From Ignavibacteria bacterium (GTDB lineage Bacteria > Bacteroidota > Ignavibacteria > Ignavibacteriales > SURF-24): a stretch of 64,000 nucleotides of DNA. The stretch is from NCBI GenBank assembly GCA_025612245.1, contig JAAXKQ010000009.1, positions 100,567 through 164,566 on the forward strand, read 5' to 3'. Each line of letters starts with the position of its first letter. Position 1 is the stretch's first letter. Both the position numbers and the translations under genes were made by a program. The notes beneath the pieces were generated by a model. That model was given only the letters and a program-made list of their open reading frames with translations. It searched no databases and was not told where the DNA came from. This document shows positions 44,393 to 53,237 of the stretch, piece after piece.

Positions 44393-45973
44393 TTATTTCT
44401 TAAACTCACGGATTATCTTATCCAAATCTTCCTTGTTCATTCCGCTGCCGTATATGCCTCCGGACTTTTTTTCAGCAGACTCTCTTTCAGGTTTCTTTGT
44501 TTCAGCTGAAAAGCTAAGGCCGGGGTTCCCTGCGCGTGCCCTCAGCCGGTCCTCAATCTGCTGCATGAAGCTAGAAGAGCCCGCGGCATTTGAGCCGTAT
44601 GAGGAAACGCTCTCGCCTGAGTTTACAGGATTGACCTCAAAGGCAAGAGTCTTTACATTCATAAGGTGTTTTGCTGTTACGTTCTCTGAAACAATTGAGC
44701 CTCCCCAGGTGCCAGGTCCAAGCGTAAGGCTGGGGGCAAGAGCTGTCGTATAGCCCACAGCGCCGAGCGAATTAACCGTGTTGACCATGATTCTGAATGC
44801 GGGTTTTTCAAGGGCAAACTTCATTATTATGTCGTTATCGTTCGAGTGGATGCACATAGAGTGCCCGATGCCTCCGAAATTGAGGATTTCGATGCACTTA
44901 TGGCAGCCTTCAAGCCAGCCCTCTACTGTATAAAATGCAAGTATAGGGGAGAGCTTTTCCATCGAGAGAGGTTCATCTCTGCCGACCTTTGTAATTTCTG
45001 CAACCAGCACCCTCGTAGTTTCAGGAACGGAAAATCCCGCATACTTTGCGATCCATGGGGCGGGCATTCCCACAATATCTGGATTAATTCTCCCTTCCTT
45101 TGCAATTGCACGGGAGAGCATTGCTTTTTCTTCTCCGGCAACAAAATAACATCCCTGGGCTTTTGCTTCCTCGATTACTTTCTGATAAATCGGCCTGTCT
45201 ACAACCATGGCCTGTTCCGAGGAGCAGAGAGTGCCGTTGTCGAATGTGGTTCCGTAGACGATGTCGGCTACGGCTTTCCTGTAATTTGCAGTACGCTCGA
45301 TGAAAGCAGGCACGTTGCCGGGTCCCACTCCGTAGGCCGGTTTTCCGGCGCTATAGGCAGCCTTTACCATCGGGGTGCTTCCGGTGGCAAGAATGACGGC
45401 AACGTTTTTATCCCTCATCAGGGCTTCTGTGCCTTCAACCGTTGGTACACTCATGCACTGCATAAGTCCTTTCGGGGCTCCTGCCTTTTCAGCGGCATCA
45501 GAAATTACCCTCAGGGCTTCCATAGAGCAGTTGACTGTCCTGGGGTGAGGGCTGCATACAATGCCATTGCGGCATTTTAAAGAGATGATGGATTTGAACA
45601 TTGCCGTTGAAGTCGGGTTAGTTGACGGCACGAGTGCTGCAACTACACCCATAGGTTCGGCAATTTTTACCAGCTTACCGTTTTGCTCTGTTGCAATTAC
45701 ACCAACTGTCTTGAGATCTTTAATGTATTCGTAAACAGATTTTGTTGCGAATTCATTTTTTATCTTCTTGTCGGTCCACTTGCCGAAGCCGCTTTCCTCA
45801 CAGGCCATCTTAGCCAGGCGTTCTGCTTCGCTGTAGCCGGCATCTGCCATGGCCCTGATGATTTTATCTACCTGTTCCTGGTTATAGTGCTTGAATTCGA
45901 GTTGTGCTTCTTTGGCTTTTTTTGCCAGGTCCCTGGCTTCCTGAATTGACTGAAGGTCTTTGTCTAGATTCAT
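44393..45973 (-). CDS. CoA-acylating aldehyde dehydrogenase with C-terminal encapsulation-peptide-like tail
   Basis: 526 residues. The dehydrogenase domain (about 1-452) resembles EutE/PduP-type acylating enzymes: VPSTNPTSTAMFKSI, VILATGSTPMVKAAYSAGKPAYGVGPGNVPAFIE, the catalytic Cys250 in FDNGTLCSSEQ, and LSPILAFYTVE. It would turn an aldehyde such as acetaldehyde or propionaldehyde into acyl-CoA with NAD+. Residues 455-526 are extra: a short helix (468-481), a polar linker, then an amphipathic helix GMNKEDLDKIIREFKK. This is the shape of a microcompartment encapsulation peptide. No other BMC gene is adjacent. A -7 element (TAAATTTG) is at 46023-46030 on the minus strand. Confidence 0.85.
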   Translation of the reverse strand: MNLDKDLQSIQEARDLAKKAKEAQLEFKHYNQEQVDKIIRAMADAGYSEAERLAKMACEESGFGKWTDKKIKNEFATKSVYEYIKDLKTVGVIATEQNGKLVKIAEPMGVVAALVPSTNPTSTAMFKSIISLKCRNGIVCSPHPRTVNCSMEALRVISDAAEKAGAPKGLMQCMSVPTVEGTEALMRDKNVAVILATGSTPMVKAAYSAGKPAYGVGPGNVPAFIERTANYRKAVADIVYGTTFDNGTLCSSEQAMVVDRPIYQKVIEEAKAQGCYFVAGEEKAMLSRAIAKEGRINPDIVGMPAPWIAKYAGFSVPETTRVLVAEITKVGRDEPLSMEKLSPILAFYTVEGWLEGCHKCIEILNFGGIGHSMCIHSNDNDIIMKFALEKPAFRIMVNTVNSLGAVGYTTALAPSLTLGPGTWGGSIVSENVTAKHLMNVKTLAFEVNPVNSGESVSSYGSNAAGSSSFMQQIEDRLRARAGNPGLSFSAETKKPERESAEKKSGGIYGSGMNKEDLDKIIREFKK

Positions 45974-46022
45974 TTGATTTGCCTTAAAATCTTATTTCGT
46001 GTAAACTGAAATAGGAAAGAAA

Positions 46023-46030
46023 CAAATTTA
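46023..46030 (-). promoter_or_regulatory. candidate -7 element for the aldehyde dehydrogenase gene
   Basis: On the minus strand TAAATTTG matches TAnnTTTG about 50 nt upstream of the start. No clear -33 TTTG. Confidence 0.35.
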
Positions 46031-46118
46031 GCATTCAAAATAAAAAATATTCTTTTTTAATCAAATTGAAATTTATGGGGCAAATATCGGTGCTGAGGCA
46101 GAAAATTAGAGAGGCATT

Positions 46119-46173
46119 GCTTAAAGCCCGGATCTTCCCTCTCTTTGAGAGAGAAGAAATCCGGGCTTTAAGC
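46119..46173. repeat. long perfect-arm inverted repeat in the gap upstream of the aldehyde dehydrogenase
   Basis: GCTTAAAGCCCGGAT (46119-46133) and ATCCGGGCTTTAAGC (46159-46173), 15 bp perfect, with an inner partly paired CTCTC/GAGAG. It is followed by few T residues on either strand. It may be a terminator for the minus-strand HTH gene (46269-46523) or a mobile or regulatory hairpin. The remaining ~230 bp of this 295-bp gap show no gene. Confidence 0.7.
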
Positions 46174-46268
46174 CAAAACTTTAGTCCGGGGTAAATAAAA
46201 GCCACTATAAGGTAGCCTCGGCAAATCAAGCGAGAAAATATCGGCTAAATTCAATAAACAAAAGCTGC

Positions 46269-46523
46269 CTAGTAGCTGAAAGAGCTGCTGTCTTCTATGG
46301 TCTCTTCATAGGATTTCCTGTCTTCCATTTTCGCTTCCATAGTACTGTTGTTCCCTTGGAGTCTGAAGACTTCATCCTTGGGGATGATGTAACAGTCGCC
46401 TACTTTCTCCACGTCGCGTAGGATGTGGAGCCAGACGTAAAGATTTATCTGGCCAATGCTTTTTCCCAGAATAAAGGCTGCTTCTTCGACGCTTAAATAT
46501 TTTTCGCTTTTCTTGATGAACAT
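46269..46523 (-). CDS. small helix-turn-helix (excisionase/MerR-like) protein
   Basis: 84 residues. The N-terminal half reads YLSVEEAAFILGKSIGQINLYVWLHIL, a typical HTH_17-type helix-turn-helix, then CYIIPKDEVFRLQG as the wing. The C-terminal ~30 residues are polar and acidic and end in a Ser-rich tail (EDSSSFSY). There is no integrase nearby, so a prophage excisionase is unlikely; it is more likely a chromosomal regulator. It lies downstream of the LytTR operon with a 130-bp gap. Confidence 0.65.
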   Translation of the reverse strand: MFIKKSEKYLSVEEAAFILGKSIGQINLYVWLHILRDVEKVGDCYIIPKDEVFRLQGNNSTMEAKMEDRKSYEETIEDSSSFSY

Positions 46524-46653
46524 AATTACCTCTGATTGAAGACCATAGATAGTTAATTAATCTTTACTGAAAAGCGTCAAAAATAAGGCCACGGCAGAAA
46601 TAATCTTTAGGACAGTCTTTTTTAGCCTTGAGAGTAATTGTTACATGTAAGAA

Positions 46654-47403
46654 TTACTGAAAAATTTCCTTGAGTCTGCTGTAACCGCTTTTGCTTACGG
46701 GCAGGAATTTACCGCCTGAGACCTGCAGGCGGTAGGAATCCTTTTCAAAAAGTTCAATCTGTTTTATTTCCGAAATGCGAACAAGATACGACCTGTGTAT
46801 TCTGATGAATTCCTCCGGGTTAAGGTGGTCCTCAAAGAACTTCATCGTTTTCTGTTTCAGGAACCGTCCTTCCGTTGTATATAACATTACGTAATCATCC
46901 TGGGCTTCTATGTATAAGATTTTATCTGATGGGATGATATGGATTTTGGGCCCGTTTTTTACGACTACTCTTTCCAGGAATTCCTGCTGTTTATCCATCT
47001 GTTCAAAGACTTTGCTTATAGTTTCACTATTTTTCTTTTTGTCTGAAAGGAATAATGAAGCCTTTGAAATTGCCTCTTTGAGTCTTTCTTCGGAGAATGG
47101 CTTCAGGAGGTAATCGGCTGCGTTTGTCTCGAAGGCTTTCAGGGCGTACTGGTCGTATGCCGTTGTAAAAATTACAACGGGAAGCTCATCCAGCAATTCA
47201 AGCATCTCGAAGCCGCTAATCTTGGGCATCTGTACGTCGAGGAATATCAGGTCAGGCTTAAACTCATTTATTGCTTTAATTCCCTCGAACCCGTTGCTGC
47301 ATTCGGAGGTTACTTCCACTTGGGGAATGCTTTTCAGGTACGCTTTTATTATCTCTCTTGCAAGAGGCTCATCGTCAATGATAATTGCACTGATTTTACT
47401 CAT
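46654..47403 (-). CDS. LytTR-family response regulator
   Basis: 249 residues. The receiver domain (1-120) has SAIIIDDEPLAREII, the phospho-acceptor Asp in DLIFLDVQMPKISG and FTTAYDQYALKAFETNAADYLLKPF. The C-terminal LytTR DNA-binding domain contains KILYIEAQDDYVMLYTTEGRFL and FIRIHRSYLVRI. It follows the sensor kinase by 3 nt and is the regulator of that system. Confidence 0.94.
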   Translation of the reverse strand: MSKISAIIIDDEPLAREIIKAYLKSIPQVEVTSECSNGFEGIKAINEFKPDLIFLDVQMPKISGFEMLELLDELPVVIFTTAYDQYALKAFETNAADYLLKPFSEERLKEAISKASLFLSDKKKNSETISKVFEQMDKQQEFLERVVVKNGPKIHIIPSDKILYIEAQDDYVMLYTTEGRFLKQKTMKFFEDHLNPEEFIRIHRSYLVRISEIKQIELFEKDSYRLQVSGGKFLPVSKSGYSRLKEIFQ

Positions 47404-47406
47404 ATT

Positions 47407-48459
47407 CTAAGATTCTCCCAAAGGAATGAAAATGTTTACCTTAAAGATGCCCCGCTTGTTCTCGACTACCAGCAAATTATCCTGGCGGTAAATTAAAGAG
47501 AGTCTATTTTTAATGTTCCTAATTCCGATTTTCTCCCCGGAAGGCGAAAGGCTATCTTCGTCGTAGTTATTTTCAACTGTTATCTTAAGATAATTATTTT
47601 CTTTTTTACAGTTCAGCTTAATTGTAACCTTCTCCAGGCTTTCATATACGCCGTACTTTATTGCATTTTCCAGCAGAGGCTGAAGTATCATTGGTGGAAT
47701 CATAATTCCGGTGCAGCTGTCTTCAAATTCTTCGACGTATTCGAATTTATTGCCGAACCTTACCTTCTCAATATCCAGGTAAAGTCTGAGATTTTTAATT
47801 TCTTCAGAAAGCTTATGAAACTGTTTTTCGCTTTCGGATAAAGTAGCTCTCATGTACTCGGAAAGTTTTATTGTCATTTCCCTTGCCTTTGCCGGATCGA
47901 TCAGCGTAAGTGAGCTGATTGAATTAAGGCTGTTAAAAAGAAAATGGGGATTGATCTGGTACTTGAGAGACTTTAGTTCGGCTTCCCTGGCAAAAGTTCT
48001 GAGTTCAGATTCCTTGAGAAGCTTATCATTATAGCTGCTGTAGAAAATGTAAAGGTAATAAAATGAAGTGTATATTACATAGAGAATAATGCCGATTAAA
48101 ATTCTCCAGGCCAGAGTTTGGAATATAAAGCTTTTAAGGTGACTGTCCGGACTGAATATGAAAAACAGAATAAATAAAGACATCCCAATCCAGAGTGAAG
48201 AGGAAACAATTGCCGAGAGAATGTGCTGTGCTGCAAAACGGAAGCTCGAATTCCTGTCGATTGAAAGATACTTAACCGGGTACCACAGCCCGAGTCCCAG
48301 CCACAGGTAAATTACGTTAAAGACGAGGCTGTCCAGGACTGCATCAGAAAAACCCAAGCCTGCAGCGTTAAGGAGAAAAAGAATATGGATAACTGCAAAG
48401 GTTATCCATATAAACGTGTAGAAAATAAAATTTCTTAATATCAGAAGCGGATTATTCAT
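47407..48459 (-). CDS. LytS-type sensor histidine kinase
   Basis: 350 residues. Four to five transmembrane helices occupy about the first 150 residues, then the His_kinase domain with the phospho-acceptor in YQINPHFLFNSLNSIS, followed by the ATPase region (PPMILQPLLENAIKYGV, GEKIGIRNIKNRLSLIY). It pairs with the LytTR regulator next to it. The signal is unknown; the neighbouring LiaF-like protein points to envelope stress. Confidence 0.93.
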   Translation of the reverse strand: MNNPLLILRNFIFYTFIWITFAVIHILFLLNAAGLGFSDAVLDSLVFNVIYLWLGLGLWYPVKYLSIDRNSSFRFAAQHILSAIVSSSLWIGMSLFILFFIFSPDSHLKSFIFQTLAWRILIGIILYVIYTSFYYLYIFYSSYNDKLLKESELRTFAREAELKSLKYQINPHFLFNSLNSISSLTLIDPAKAREMTIKLSEYMRATLSESEKQFHKLSEEIKNLRLYLDIEKVRFGNKFEYVEEFEDSCTGIMIPPMILQPLLENAIKYGVYESLEKVTIKLNCKKENNYLKITVENNYDEDSLSPSGEKIGIRNIKNRLSLIYRQDNLLVVENKRGIFKVNIFIPLGES

Positions 48460-48465
48460 TTCTTT

Positions 48466-49224
48466 TTATGCAGTCTTGATTTCTCCGCCGCCGAAGAGAA
48501 GCAGCCCTCTTATTATGAGCTTCCTGTCCTCAGGGTAAGCAATGCCGGGATCTTTTCTCCTTTCATCTGAAAAGCCGCCCAGGATTGGTGTTGCCTCAAC
48601 TATAACTTTCCAGTCCCTTGGAATATAAAGCGTTGTGCCTCCGAAGATTGCGGTAACTTCAAGTATGTTGTTTCCGGGGGCGAGTTTGCAGTTATAAAGA
48701 TCTATTTCCGAGCCTCCGAAGATGGAAGTTATTCTGCCGCCCTGAAATTCTTCCGAAGCAATTGATTTTTTTATGCCGCTGAAGATGGCAGTTTCATCCA
48801 GGAAATTCTCGTTTACGGGGTTACCGCGCTTATAATACCTGCTTTTGAAGTGTTCTGAAACGTGGTCTGCTATCTTCTCGGCAGCCTGATCCCTGAATCT
48901 TCTGCGGGGATGAGCGATGCCAAATAAAATGTAGAGTCCGAGTATTATCAGGAGCACCGGCCAAATAGTCCAGAAATCATAATTGAAGTGGTCTGAAGCC
49001 CAGAAAAGGACTCCAAGCATTATCAGTATTGAGCCTCCTCTGTAATTTCCGTTTGCAATCAGTATTATGCCTATCAGCAGAAGTATTCCCTGTGGGAAGG
49101 TTACAATTTCGCCAAGGGGGAAAAAAAGCATATGAAGGTTAGATAAAAGCAGAATGATGCCCAAAGCCACTATTATTGTGCCCAAAAGAAAAGTTCTTCC
49201 GGATCTTCTTCTTATCTCACTCAT
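48466..49224 (-). CDS. LiaF-like membrane protein
   Basis: 252 residues. Four transmembrane helices in the first ~120 residues (TFLLGTIIVALGIILLLSNLHML, FPQGILLLIGIILIANG, SILIMLGVLFWA, IWPVLLIILGLYILFGIAHP) are followed by a C-terminal beta-helix-like domain with repeated IFGG units (ITSIFGGSEIDLYNC, EVTAIFGGTTLYIP, PILGGF). This is the DUF5668 plus LiaF-C layout; LiaF proteins restrain cell-envelope stress kinases. First gene of the operon with LytS and LytTR. Confidence 0.85.
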   Translation of the reverse strand: MSEIRRRSGRTFLLGTIIVALGIILLLSNLHMLFFPLGEIVTFPQGILLLIGIILIANGNYRGGSILIMLGVLFWASDHFNYDFWTIWPVLLIILGLYILFGIAHPRRRFRDQAAEKIADHVSEHFKSRYYKRGNPVNENFLDETAIFSGIKKSIASEEFQGGRITSIFGGSEIDLYNCKLAPGNNILEVTAIFGGTTLYIPRDWKVIVEATPILGGFSDERRKDPGIAYPEDRKLIIRGLLLFGGGEIKTA

Positions 49225-49266
49225 TGTAAAACCTCTATCTTTGAAAGTTAGTTAAATTTCTTACTA

Positions 49267-49296
49267 CAAAATTAACATCAAAGATAATTTCTCAAA
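49267..49296 (-). promoter_or_regulatory. Bacteroidota-type promoter of the LiaF-LytS-LytTR operon
   Basis: On the minus strand TTTG (49293-49296), an 18-bp spacer and TAATTTTG (49267-49274) match the TTTG / TAnnTTTG promoter consensus. It lies about 43 nt before the first start codon. Confidence 0.7.
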
Positions 49297-49356
49297 GGCA
49301 TAATCGGTGAAAAGGGGAAAATTACCGGTAAATGGGAACTATCTGTCAGAAAAAGC

Positions 49357-51450
49357 CTAAGAGGATTTCCTAAAAGACACAGTAAACGTAGAGCCTTTTC
49401 CTTTTTCGGAACTGACCTTAATATCGGCCCGGTTTAATTCGGCATATTTTTTTACCAGCGCCAAACCCAGGCCGTTACCGTCAAAGCGTCTGGTGTAACC
49501 TGTTTCTTCCTGTGAAAACGGGGTAAACAGGTAGGGCAGGTAATCTTTTAATATGCCTATACCCGTATCTTCAACGTCAACCAAAACGCTTCCGTTATTA
49601 TTATATAGTTTTATGTCAATTTTCCCCGATGGGGTATACTTAATGGCATTTTCAACCAGGTTTTCAAATATCTGGTTCACCGTATACCTGTCGGCAACTA
49701 CCCTGGCCTCAGAGGCGTTGTTGATAAAAGTAAACTCCAGTCCCTTGCGTTCTGCGATGACTGAAAATTCCTGTTCCAGGTGTGCTATTTCCTGCCCCAG
49801 GTCGAGCTCTATATAGTTGCAGTCAATATTACCTGTCTGGACCTGTGCCATGTTAAGAATCAGGTCTATTGTGCGGATAAGCCTTTTACCTCCCTGGTCG
49901 ATTGTTTCAAAGAACATTGGCAGGTCCTGAAACTGCTCATTTTGAATGTCTTCTTTTATCAGCGATATATAGCAGAGGATCGTATTAAGAGGGGTTCTTA
50001 TCTCATGCGACATCTGCGTAAGAAAGTCGGTCTTAAGCCTGTCAGAACGTTCTGCAAGCTGTTTTGCTTTGATGAGTTCATCCTCATAAGAGTTCTGGAG
50101 TATTGCTGCTCCCATCATGTCGCCGGCGGTCTTTAAGGCTTCAATTTCCGTAGGTGACCAGTTCCTTTCCTCAAAACAATCGTCAAACCCTATAAATCCC
50201 CACCAGGTCTTCCCGGAAAAAACCGGTACCAGCAGAAATGATTTCGCATCCAGCCCTGTGATCAGTCTTTTTTCATCCGCGGACAGTTTTTCGGGAGTGC
50301 AAATGAAAACTTCATTTCTGCTCAAGGATTCCATATCAAGGCCTCCAGGGGCAAGGCAGTAAGGCAGCTCCTGAAACAAGGGGTCGTTCATTTTTGAAGA
50401 AACGCCATTTATAGTCCATTCGCAGAGCCGCTGCATTACAACAGAGCCGTCTTCCTTTGTCTCATTTTTGAAGATGTAAACCCGGCTTGCCTGGGCGGCT
50501 TCCCCGAGTCTTTTGAGGACTTCGCTGATATTTTCATTCCACCTGGAAGATTTCAGGAAAACTTCCGCCTGGTAGCTGATAGCCTGAAGTATGGCGTCCT
50601 GGCGCTGGAGCTGAATTTCCGAGAGTTTTCTTTTTGTAATATCCTGCAGCACACCAACCGAACCGATAAGTTTACCCGACTTGTCGAGCCAGGCAAATGA
50701 ATGGTCGCTTATCCAGATGAGCTCCCCGCTTTTTTTGCGTATCAGGTAGTCGGCATAGTATTCCTTAAAGTTCGGGTCAGTTCTGAGTTTTTTTACCTCC
50801 AGGGCATTTGGCTGTGTATGGAATTCGATCTTTTTTATGATCTTTACCAGACCAATACGGTTAATTTCCTTGAATGTATAACCGGTCAGGTTGCTGATGG
50901 CAGGGCTCAGATAGTCGTAGCTTAAGGTGTCGTATCTCAGGCGGTAGAGGACATCCTTGGTCGTTTCTGCCAAAAGACGGAGATTGTCTTCTGTTTCTGT
51001 AAGCGAGTCTTCTATATTCTTTCTTTCTTCAATTTCCCTTTTTAGGAGCTGGTTTGTAACCAATAACTCATTAGTCCTTCTTATTACCCTTTCTTCCAGT
51101 TCGCCATGGGCATTTTTTAGCTCAGATTCTATCTGTAATCTCAGCCTTATTCCTTCTTCTATGTCTTTCTTTTGCTTGAAATAACTAAGAAGAAGGTTTG
51201 CAAATTCCCTGAATTCGGATTTTTCTCTGAGAAATGGAAGCACCAATGAAGGGTTTTCTTCCCGAAGGCATCTGCTGAGCTTATTAATCGGAAGGGCAAC
51301 CCACTTCCAGAGCAGAATGGAGACAGATAAAAAGATCAATCCCTGAAGAAAGATCAGAAGAGATAATCCTAATGATGGAACAACTGAGAGAATAATTAAG
51401 AATAAAATCAGAGCTATGATCGTTAAGATTTTGGTACGGATATTTATCAT
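49357..51450 (-). CDS. membrane-bound PAS-GAF hybrid-sensing histidine kinase
   Basis: 697 residues. Two N-terminal transmembrane helices (TIIALILFLIILSVVPSLG and LLIFLQGLIFLSVSILLWKWV), a HAMP-like stretch, and a coiled coil. Then a PAS domain (DVLYRLRYDTLSYDYLSPAISNLTGY, residues ~160-275), a GAF domain (~295-455), HisKA with the phospho-His in MSHEIRTPLNT near residue 485, and HATPase_c (ENLVENAIKYTPSG, DTGIGI, GNGLGLALVKKY). It lacks a receiver and no regulator gene is adjacent. Transcribed alone. Confidence 0.92.
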   Translation of the reverse strand: MINIRTKILTIIALILFLIILSVVPSLGLSLLIFLQGLIFLSVSILLWKWVALPINKLSRCLREENPSLVLPFLREKSEFREFANLLLSYFKQKKDIEEGIRLRLQIESELKNAHGELEERVIRRTNELLVTNQLLKREIEERKNIEDSLTETEDNLRLLAETTKDVLYRLRYDTLSYDYLSPAISNLTGYTFKEINRIGLVKIIKKIEFHTQPNALEVKKLRTDPNFKEYYADYLIRKKSGELIWISDHSFAWLDKSGKLIGSVGVLQDITKRKLSEIQLQRQDAILQAISYQAEVFLKSSRWNENISEVLKRLGEAAQASRVYIFKNETKEDGSVVMQRLCEWTINGVSSKMNDPLFQELPYCLAPGGLDMESLSRNEVFICTPEKLSADEKRLITGLDAKSFLLVPVFSGKTWWGFIGFDDCFEERNWSPTEIEALKTAGDMMGAAILQNSYEDELIKAKQLAERSDRLKTDFLTQMSHEIRTPLNTILCYISLIKEDIQNEQFQDLPMFFETIDQGGKRLIRTIDLILNMAQVQTGNIDCNYIELDLGQEIAHLEQEFSVIAERKGLEFTFINNASEARVVADRYTVNQIFENLVENAIKYTPSGKIDIKLYNNNGSVLVDVEDTGIGILKDYLPYLFTPFSQEETGYTRRFDGNGLGLALVKKYAELNRADIKVSSEKGKGSTFTVSFRKSS

Positions 51451-51685
51451 GAAAGAAATTCCAAAGCGTCCTTGTTAATCGTTATAATAAGTAACAACAA
51501 AAATCAGAAGAGCAAATAATCTTAGCTTAATCTGTCTTTGGCATTCTCATCTTACATAATTATCATTTTACCCCCATGGAAAACTTCAAGGGATGCCCCT
51601 ATTATCGAAGGGACAGGACGGAAAATCAAGAGGAACTGTCCAAATCCGCAGAAATTCCCGGGCAAATATAAAAATTTTCCCCGAA

Positions 51686-53047
51686 TTAATCCTCTTCATT
51701 TCCTTCAACGAGCAGTTCAAGGCTCTCTTTTGCAGGAAGAGCCTGCACGTCCTTTAGTTTTCTTTCAATTCTTCTGGAAGCCACAGAGGCATTCTCAATG
51801 GTGTTGCTGGCTTCCTGGAGCTTTTTCCTCGTTTTATCGAGTATTGAGCCAAAGTTGCTGAATTCAGTTTTTACCATGCCCAAAAGGGTCCAGACTTCGC
51901 TTGAGCGTTTTTCTATTGCCAGGGTTCTAAAGCCCATCTGCAGGCTGTTCAGAATTGCAGTTAGTGTTGTTGGTCCGGCAAGTATTACGCGGTAGTCTTG
52001 CTGGATCTTCTCGCACAGGCCGGGTCTTCTTAAAACCTCAGCGTAAAGCCCTTCTACGGGGAGAAAGAGAATGGCAAAATCTGTTGTATTTGGAGGATCC
52101 AGGTATTTTTCCTTTATATCCCTGGCCTCGGACTTAATTCTGTTTTCAAGTGCCTTGGCACTTTCTTCAAGCAAGGCTGCGTCTGCAGAATCCTGTGCCT
52201 CACAGAGGCGCTGGTAGTCTTCCAGAGGGAATTTGGCGTCAATAGGTAGCCAGAGGACTTCCTCCGTGCCGTTGCCCCGCCCAGGCATTTTAACGGCGTA
52301 TTCTACAATGCAGGAGCTGTTTTTCCTGGTGGCAACATTCTTTTCGTACTGCTCGGGAGAAAGGATCTGTTCTATCAGGCTACCAAGCTGAACCTCACCC
52401 CAGGTGCCACGAGTTTTTATGTTGGAAAGAACCCGCTTCAAGTCGCCAACGCCGTTTGCCAGGACTTGCATCTCTCCAAGGCCGCGCTGTACCATCTCGA
52501 GGCGTTCACTTACAAGGCGGAAAGACTCCCCGAGCCTCTTTTCCAGCGTGGACTGGAGCTTTTCGTCTACGGTCAGGCGCATTTCTTCGAGCTTCAGCGA
52601 ATTGCTTTGCTGCAGTTCGGCGAGCTTATCCTGAAGCTTATCTTTTAACTCTTCAAATTTCTTTTCATTGCTGCTTCTAAGAAGTGCTATCTTTTCGTCA
52701 ACCGTTTTGGAAAGCACCACCAGGTTTTCACTGAAAATATCCAGCTGAGACTTCTGGAGACTGGACAAGTCCACCATGCGCTTAAGAAGGGAATCTTCCA
52801 GGAGCCTGAAAATATTGTTTAATTCGCCCCTTAGCTGTACCGACTGGCTGTTTATCTCGGCGCGGTTGGAGGTGAATTCTGCCCGGATCTCTTTTTCTGC
52901 TTTGCTAAAGGCTTCAGTCATTAGGGCTCTGACCTCATCGGCTATCTGCAGGGAATTCTTTCCCGGGGAGCTCTTAATAACATAAATTAAAAAGCCCAAC
53001 ACCACCATCAACAGTGCAAGTATTATAAAAGGAAGTACTTCCAGCAT
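51686..53047 (-). CDS. rmuC: DNA recombination protein RmuC
   Basis: 453 residues. An N-terminal membrane helix (PFIILALLMVVLGFLIYVI), a long coiled coil rich in Glu, Lys and Gln, then the RmuC domain: VLSNIKTRGTWGEVQLGSLIEQILSPEQYEKNV, LPIDAKFPLEDYQRL and FAILFLPVEGLYAEVL. RmuC is predicted to be a nuclease that limits inversions between short repeats. Confidence 0.95.
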   Translation of the reverse strand: MLEVLPFIILALLMVVLGFLIYVIKSSPGKNSLQIADEVRALMTEAFSKAEKEIRAEFTSNRAEINSQSVQLRGELNNIFRLLEDSLLKRMVDLSSLQKSQLDIFSENLVVLSKTVDEKIALLRSSNEKKFEELKDKLQDKLAELQQSNSLKLEEMRLTVDEKLQSTLEKRLGESFRLVSERLEMVQRGLGEMQVLANGVGDLKRVLSNIKTRGTWGEVQLGSLIEQILSPEQYEKNVATRKNSSCIVEYAVKMPGRGNGTEEVLWLPIDAKFPLEDYQRLCEAQDSADAALLEESAKALENRIKSEARDIKEKYLDPPNTTDFAILFLPVEGLYAEVLRRPGLCEKIQQDYRVILAGPTTLTAILNSLQMGFRTLAIEKRSSEVWTLLGMVKTEFSNFGSILDKTRKKLQEASNTIENASVASRRIERKLKDVQALPAKESLELLVEGNEED

Positions 53048-53106
53048 ATATTTACTCCTAAAAATCCGGTTTCTTGATTATTTCTCGGTTCAGTCTGCAA
53101 CTTAGG

Positions 53107-53159
53107 CAAAAATAATATTTGTATTTATTTTCATAAAGAAAAAATTTACAATAAATTTG
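53107..53159. promoter_or_regulatory. divergent candidate -7 elements between rmuC and the penicillin acylase gene
   Basis: Minus strand TATTTTTG at 53107-53114 (for rmuC) and plus strand TAAATTTG at 53152-53159 (for the acylase), both exact TAnnTTTG. Neither has a good -33 match. Confidence 0.35.
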
Positions 53160-53237
53160 TAATTGCCGTTCAGGGAGTACTATTTTTCCCAATCTTAAGC
53201 GCGTTTATTCATATTAACCTTATAAATTTTACAGATC

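Noticed and set aside
44846-45580. 244-codon plus-strand open frame
   Set aside because: It is antisense to the well-conserved aldehyde dehydrogenase; its length is explained by codon bias of that gene.
46035-46229. 64-codon minus-strand open frame
   Set aside because: It spans the long inverted repeat and has no recognisable domain; the aldehyde dehydrogenase -7 element overlaps its end.
46269-46523. Excisionase of an integrated element
   Set aside because: The HTH resembles excisionases, but no integrase, att-site repeat or phage gene is found nearby.
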